Assembly (NCBI RefSeq): GCF_000181875.2
Contig: NZ_ABJZ02000005.1
Coordinates: forward strand, 310,001 to 374,000
DNA length: 64,000 nt
Source of the DNA: [Borrelia] finlandensis
GTDB lineage: Bacteria; Spirochaetota; Spirochaetia; Borreliales; Borreliaceae
Reading direction: 5' to 3'
The notes under the pieces are model-generated. The model was given only the letters and a program-made list of their open reading frames with translations. It was not told where the DNA came from and ran no database searches. A program made the translations under genes and the position numbers. The first letter of the stretch is position 1, and every line of letters starts with the position of its first letter. Positions 61,852-64,000 of this stretch are shown here, in pieces.

Positions 61852-64000
61852 TTATAAAAACTCATATTTTATTGTTTCATCCAAATAGATTTTTATTTTA
61901 CCAGAATTTTCAATTTTCTTAAAAAGAATTTCATCTATTAAAAGCTTTCCCAATTCTTTGAATATAAATTTTCTAACACTTTTTAAGCTGTACCCCTTTC
62001 CATAAATCTTTTCTCGAATATAATCAACAACACTTTTTTCAAAAAAAACATCAAATTTTCTATCTCTTAATATCCTTCCAAAATAATTAAGTTCATTAAA
62101 AATGATTTTTTCAAAATCTAACTCATCAATAGATTTAAATACAAACACATGATCTATTAACTCTAAAAACTCATTGGGTAATCTCTTCTTTAATATAAAG
62201 TTAAAATCATTTTCCCCCGCCATTTTGTTTTTAAAACCAATGCTATTAAGCTCTTTGCTCTCAGCATTGATACTTATTACTATTAAACTTTCTGATAAAC
62301 TTACCTTTTTCCCAAGACCATCAAAAAGTTTACCTGTTTTAAACCCCTCTAAAAAAAAATCTAAAACCCTTTTATTACATTTGTCAAAATCTGATAAGAA
62401 AATAATAGAATTAGAAGATTTGTTCAAAAATTTAAAAAATCTGGTAGATTCATAATATCCTTCATTACTTAAAACAGGCCCAATCAATCTATCAAGAGAA
62501 TTAAAATCACCATACTCACCCATGTTAAGACTAAATTTCGGAATTTTAAACTCTTCTGATAAAATATCCATCAATTTGCATTTTCCTGACCCAGAAACAC
62601 CAATAAAGGCAAATATTCCAATAGTACTTCTATTGGCAAGCAAATTAAATTTTAATAATTTAATATTTAATATCAAATCAAGTACCAAGTTATCATGTAT
62701 AATAAGTTCTTTTTTTATTCTATTTTCTAAATTAATTAGCAATTCATCATCATACTCTTCAAAATTAAAAATATTAGAACCAACAATAGATTTAATCAGA
62801 TTACAAACATCATCTTTTGTTATAATCCTTTTTATTTTTTCAAGCTTAAACTTAGAGCCTAATTCATCTAAAATATCAAAAGCTTTGTCTGGAAGAAATC
62901 TATCTTTAATATATTTTTGAGACATGAGAATGCAAGCTTGTATTGCCTCGTCTGTATATTCCACATTATGATATTTCTCATAATCTTTTTTAATCTCCTG
63001 CAAAATATTATAAGCGTCTTCAAAATTAGGCTCTTTGAGCTCTATACTCTGAAACCTTCTCATTAAGGCCTTATCTTTTAAAAAAAATTTTCTATATTCA
63101 TATTCTGTAGTAGCTCCAATAAATTTAATTTTTCCTAAAGTGAGAATGGGCTTTAACAAATTGGAAATATCCATACTACCAAATGAAGTAGCTCCTGCCC
63201 CTACTATCATGTGGATTTCATCAATAAAAAGCATAACTTTTTTTCTTGAGCTTAAAAAATCTAAAACCCTATTCACTCTACTCTCAAGATCCCCCCTATA
63301 TTTAGTACCAGAAACAAGCCTGCCAATATCAAGAGAATAGATTTCATACCCTATTAAATCCTTTGGAACATTCTCTATTTTTATTTTATATGCAAGACCT
63401 TGAATTAATACTGTTTTTCCAACACCAGGCTCTCCAAATAAAATAGGATTACTTTTATGCTTCCTAAGTATCACCTGGATTAACCGAGACAATTCTTGAT
63501 TTCTACCAATTAAAGGATTGTATTTTAAATCCAAAGTATCAATAACGTTTGTTAAAAAATTGCCAATAGAGCCTTTACTTTCTAAGAAAATATTATTTTG
63601 ATCCAACTTATCACGCTTATCATCAAAAATATGAAAGCCTCCTTTCATTTTTGGCGCATTATGAATATATTCTGCAATTAATTCACTGTTGCCTAAGGCA
63701 GATTTAGTATTTACAGCTAAATAATCATGAACTTCAATAAGTTTGTCAAAAATAGTCAAATTAAAACCCGAACTAAGCAGCGCATCTAAAATACTATTTT
63801 TTCTTTTTTTGACAAGCACCCATAATAAATCTTTTTCTTGTATTTTATAAGGTTTTTTATAAAAAAAAAGAACACTAATTATATCATCATACAAATAATC
63901 CATACTAGAAACATAGTCTGGGATATAATTGCCTCTTAAGGGAAGTTTGCTAAAAAATTCTTCTAGCTGTTTATTAAGTTTATAAAAGTCAATTGCACAC
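61852..64000 (-). CDS. clpA: ClpA-family AAA+ unfoldase (N-terminus cut by window edge)
   Basis: The frame is open to the right edge: before the first internal Met (63903) it continues upstream as CAIDFYKLNKQLEEFFSKLP, which matches the ClpA N-domain (CSVDL...LRQELEAFIEQ in E. coli), so the start lies outside. D1 is intact: Walker A GEPGVGKT, pore loop KYRGDLESR, Walker B VMLFIDEIHM, Arg finger region ALMRRFQ. D2 is altered: Walker A GVSGSGKC (Cys for Thr/Ser), Walker B IIFLSDFDKC (Ser-Asp for Asp-Glu), the arginine of NRID replaced (NEFLELID). A ClpP-docking-like IGF (NSIGFKNK) remains. It would feed substrates to ClpP. gpsA follows. Confidence 0.9.
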   Translation of the reverse strand, partial: CAIDFYKLNKQLEEFFSKLPLRGNYIPDYVSSMDYLYDDIISVLFFYKKPYKIQEKDLLWVLVKKRKNSILDALLSSGFNLTIFDKLIEVHDYLAVNTKSALGNSELIAEYIHNAPKMKGGFHIFDDKRDKLDQNNIFLESKGSIGNFLTNVIDTLDLKYNPLIGRNQELSRLIQVILRKHKSNPILFGEPGVGKTVLIQGLAYKIKIENVPKDLIGYEIYSLDIGRLVSGTKYRGDLESRVNRVLDFLSSRKKVMLFIDEIHMIVGAGATSFGSMDISNLLKPILTLGKIKFIGATTEYEYRKFFLKDKALMRRFQSIELKEPNFEDAYNILQEIKKDYEKYHNVEYTDEAIQACILMSQKYIKDRFLPDKAFDILDELGSKFKLEKIKRIITKDDVCNLIKSIVGSNIFNFEEYDDELLINLENRIKKELIIHDNLVLDLILNIKLLKFNLLANRSTIGIFAFIGVSGSGKCKLMDILSEEFKIPKFSLNMGEYGDFNSLDRLIGPVLSNEGYYESTRFFKFLNKSSNSIIFLSDFDKCNKRVLDFFLEGFKTGKLFDGLGKKVSLSESLIVISINAESKELNSIGFKNKMAGENDFNFILKKRLPNEFLELIDHVFVFKSIDELDFEKIIFNELNYFGRILRDRKFDVFFEKSVVDYIREKIYGKGYSLKSVRKFIFKELGKLLIDEILFKKIENSGKIKIYLDETIKYEFL

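Noticed and set aside
62522-62920. 132-codon open frame opposite clpA
   Set aside because: Antisense shadow of a strongly supported gene; no start signal.

Overview
The window is a piece of the linear chromosome of a Lyme-group spirochaete (Borreliella / Borrelia burgdorferi sensu lato). The evidence is a very AT-rich base composition, tightly packed genes with frequent GTG and TTG starts, spirochaetal lipoboxes, and a gene order that matches, from memory, B. burgdorferi B31 from about BB0306 to BB0369: oppA1-2-3-oppBCDF, enolase, gatCAB, ctpA, pdeA, mgsA, LA7, clpA. A few enolase residues differ from the B31 protein as I remember it, so this may be a related genospecies; the species cannot be fixed from this window. 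I see no tRNA, rRNA, CRISPR array, insertion sequence or prophage. This is conserved core chromosome, with most genes on the minus strand.

Layout. 1-5100: end of the division/cell-wall cluster (rsmH, cut by the window edge) preceded by three uncharacterised genes, then rlmE-cheW-nadK. 5.1-6.8 kb: polyprenyl synthase and a TPR protein. 6.8-11.2 kb: a BMP/PnrA-type nucleoside ABC transporter led by an unannotated-looking 35-residue membrane peptide. 11.5-14.4 kb: a FecR-like protein, the LysM lipoprotein BB0323 and the BamD-like lipoprotein BB0324. 14.4-19.4 kb: acyltransferase, flagellar collar protein FlcA and a VWA protein. 19.4-29 kb: three oligopeptide-binding lipoproteins and one OppBCDF permease. 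29-31.7 kb: P26, enolase, rpsI. 31.7-40.1 kb: a long minus-strand operon lolA, rodZ-like, uvrD, gatC, gatA, gatB, an aminotransferase-like gene, rplM and rpsI. 40.3-44 kb: rqcH-like, pyk and a MEMO-like gene. 44-53.2 kb: rpmB, a spirochaetal DUF protein, and the operon ctpA-rsmE-TagA-like-carD(ltpA)-two membrane proteins. 53.3-58.3 kb: MinD-like ATPase, lgt, pdeA, mgsA. 58.4-64 kb: LA7, aminopeptidase I, an EIIB-like protein, gpsA and clpA (which runs off the right edge).

Two themes stand out. First, envelope biogenesis is concentrated here: Lgt, LolA-like, BamD-like, CtpA and its reported substrate BB0323, a RodZ-like protein and FlcA. Second, several intact genes look like catalytically dead relatives of enzymes: a shortened class III aminotransferase in the gat operon, a MEMO-like protein without its histidines, a TagA-like glycosyltransferase without its Asp and KQE motifs, an EIIB domain with Asp at the phospho-cysteine position, and a ClpA whose second ATPase domain has lost key residues. 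In so reduced a genome their survival as open frames suggests retained non-catalytic functions. At the small scale I found a 35-codon gene with a strong ribosome-binding site, a 15-codon upstream ORF coupled to oppA2, a likely ATT start, a probably leaderless gene, and several perfect inverted repeats in leaders and divergent promoter regions.
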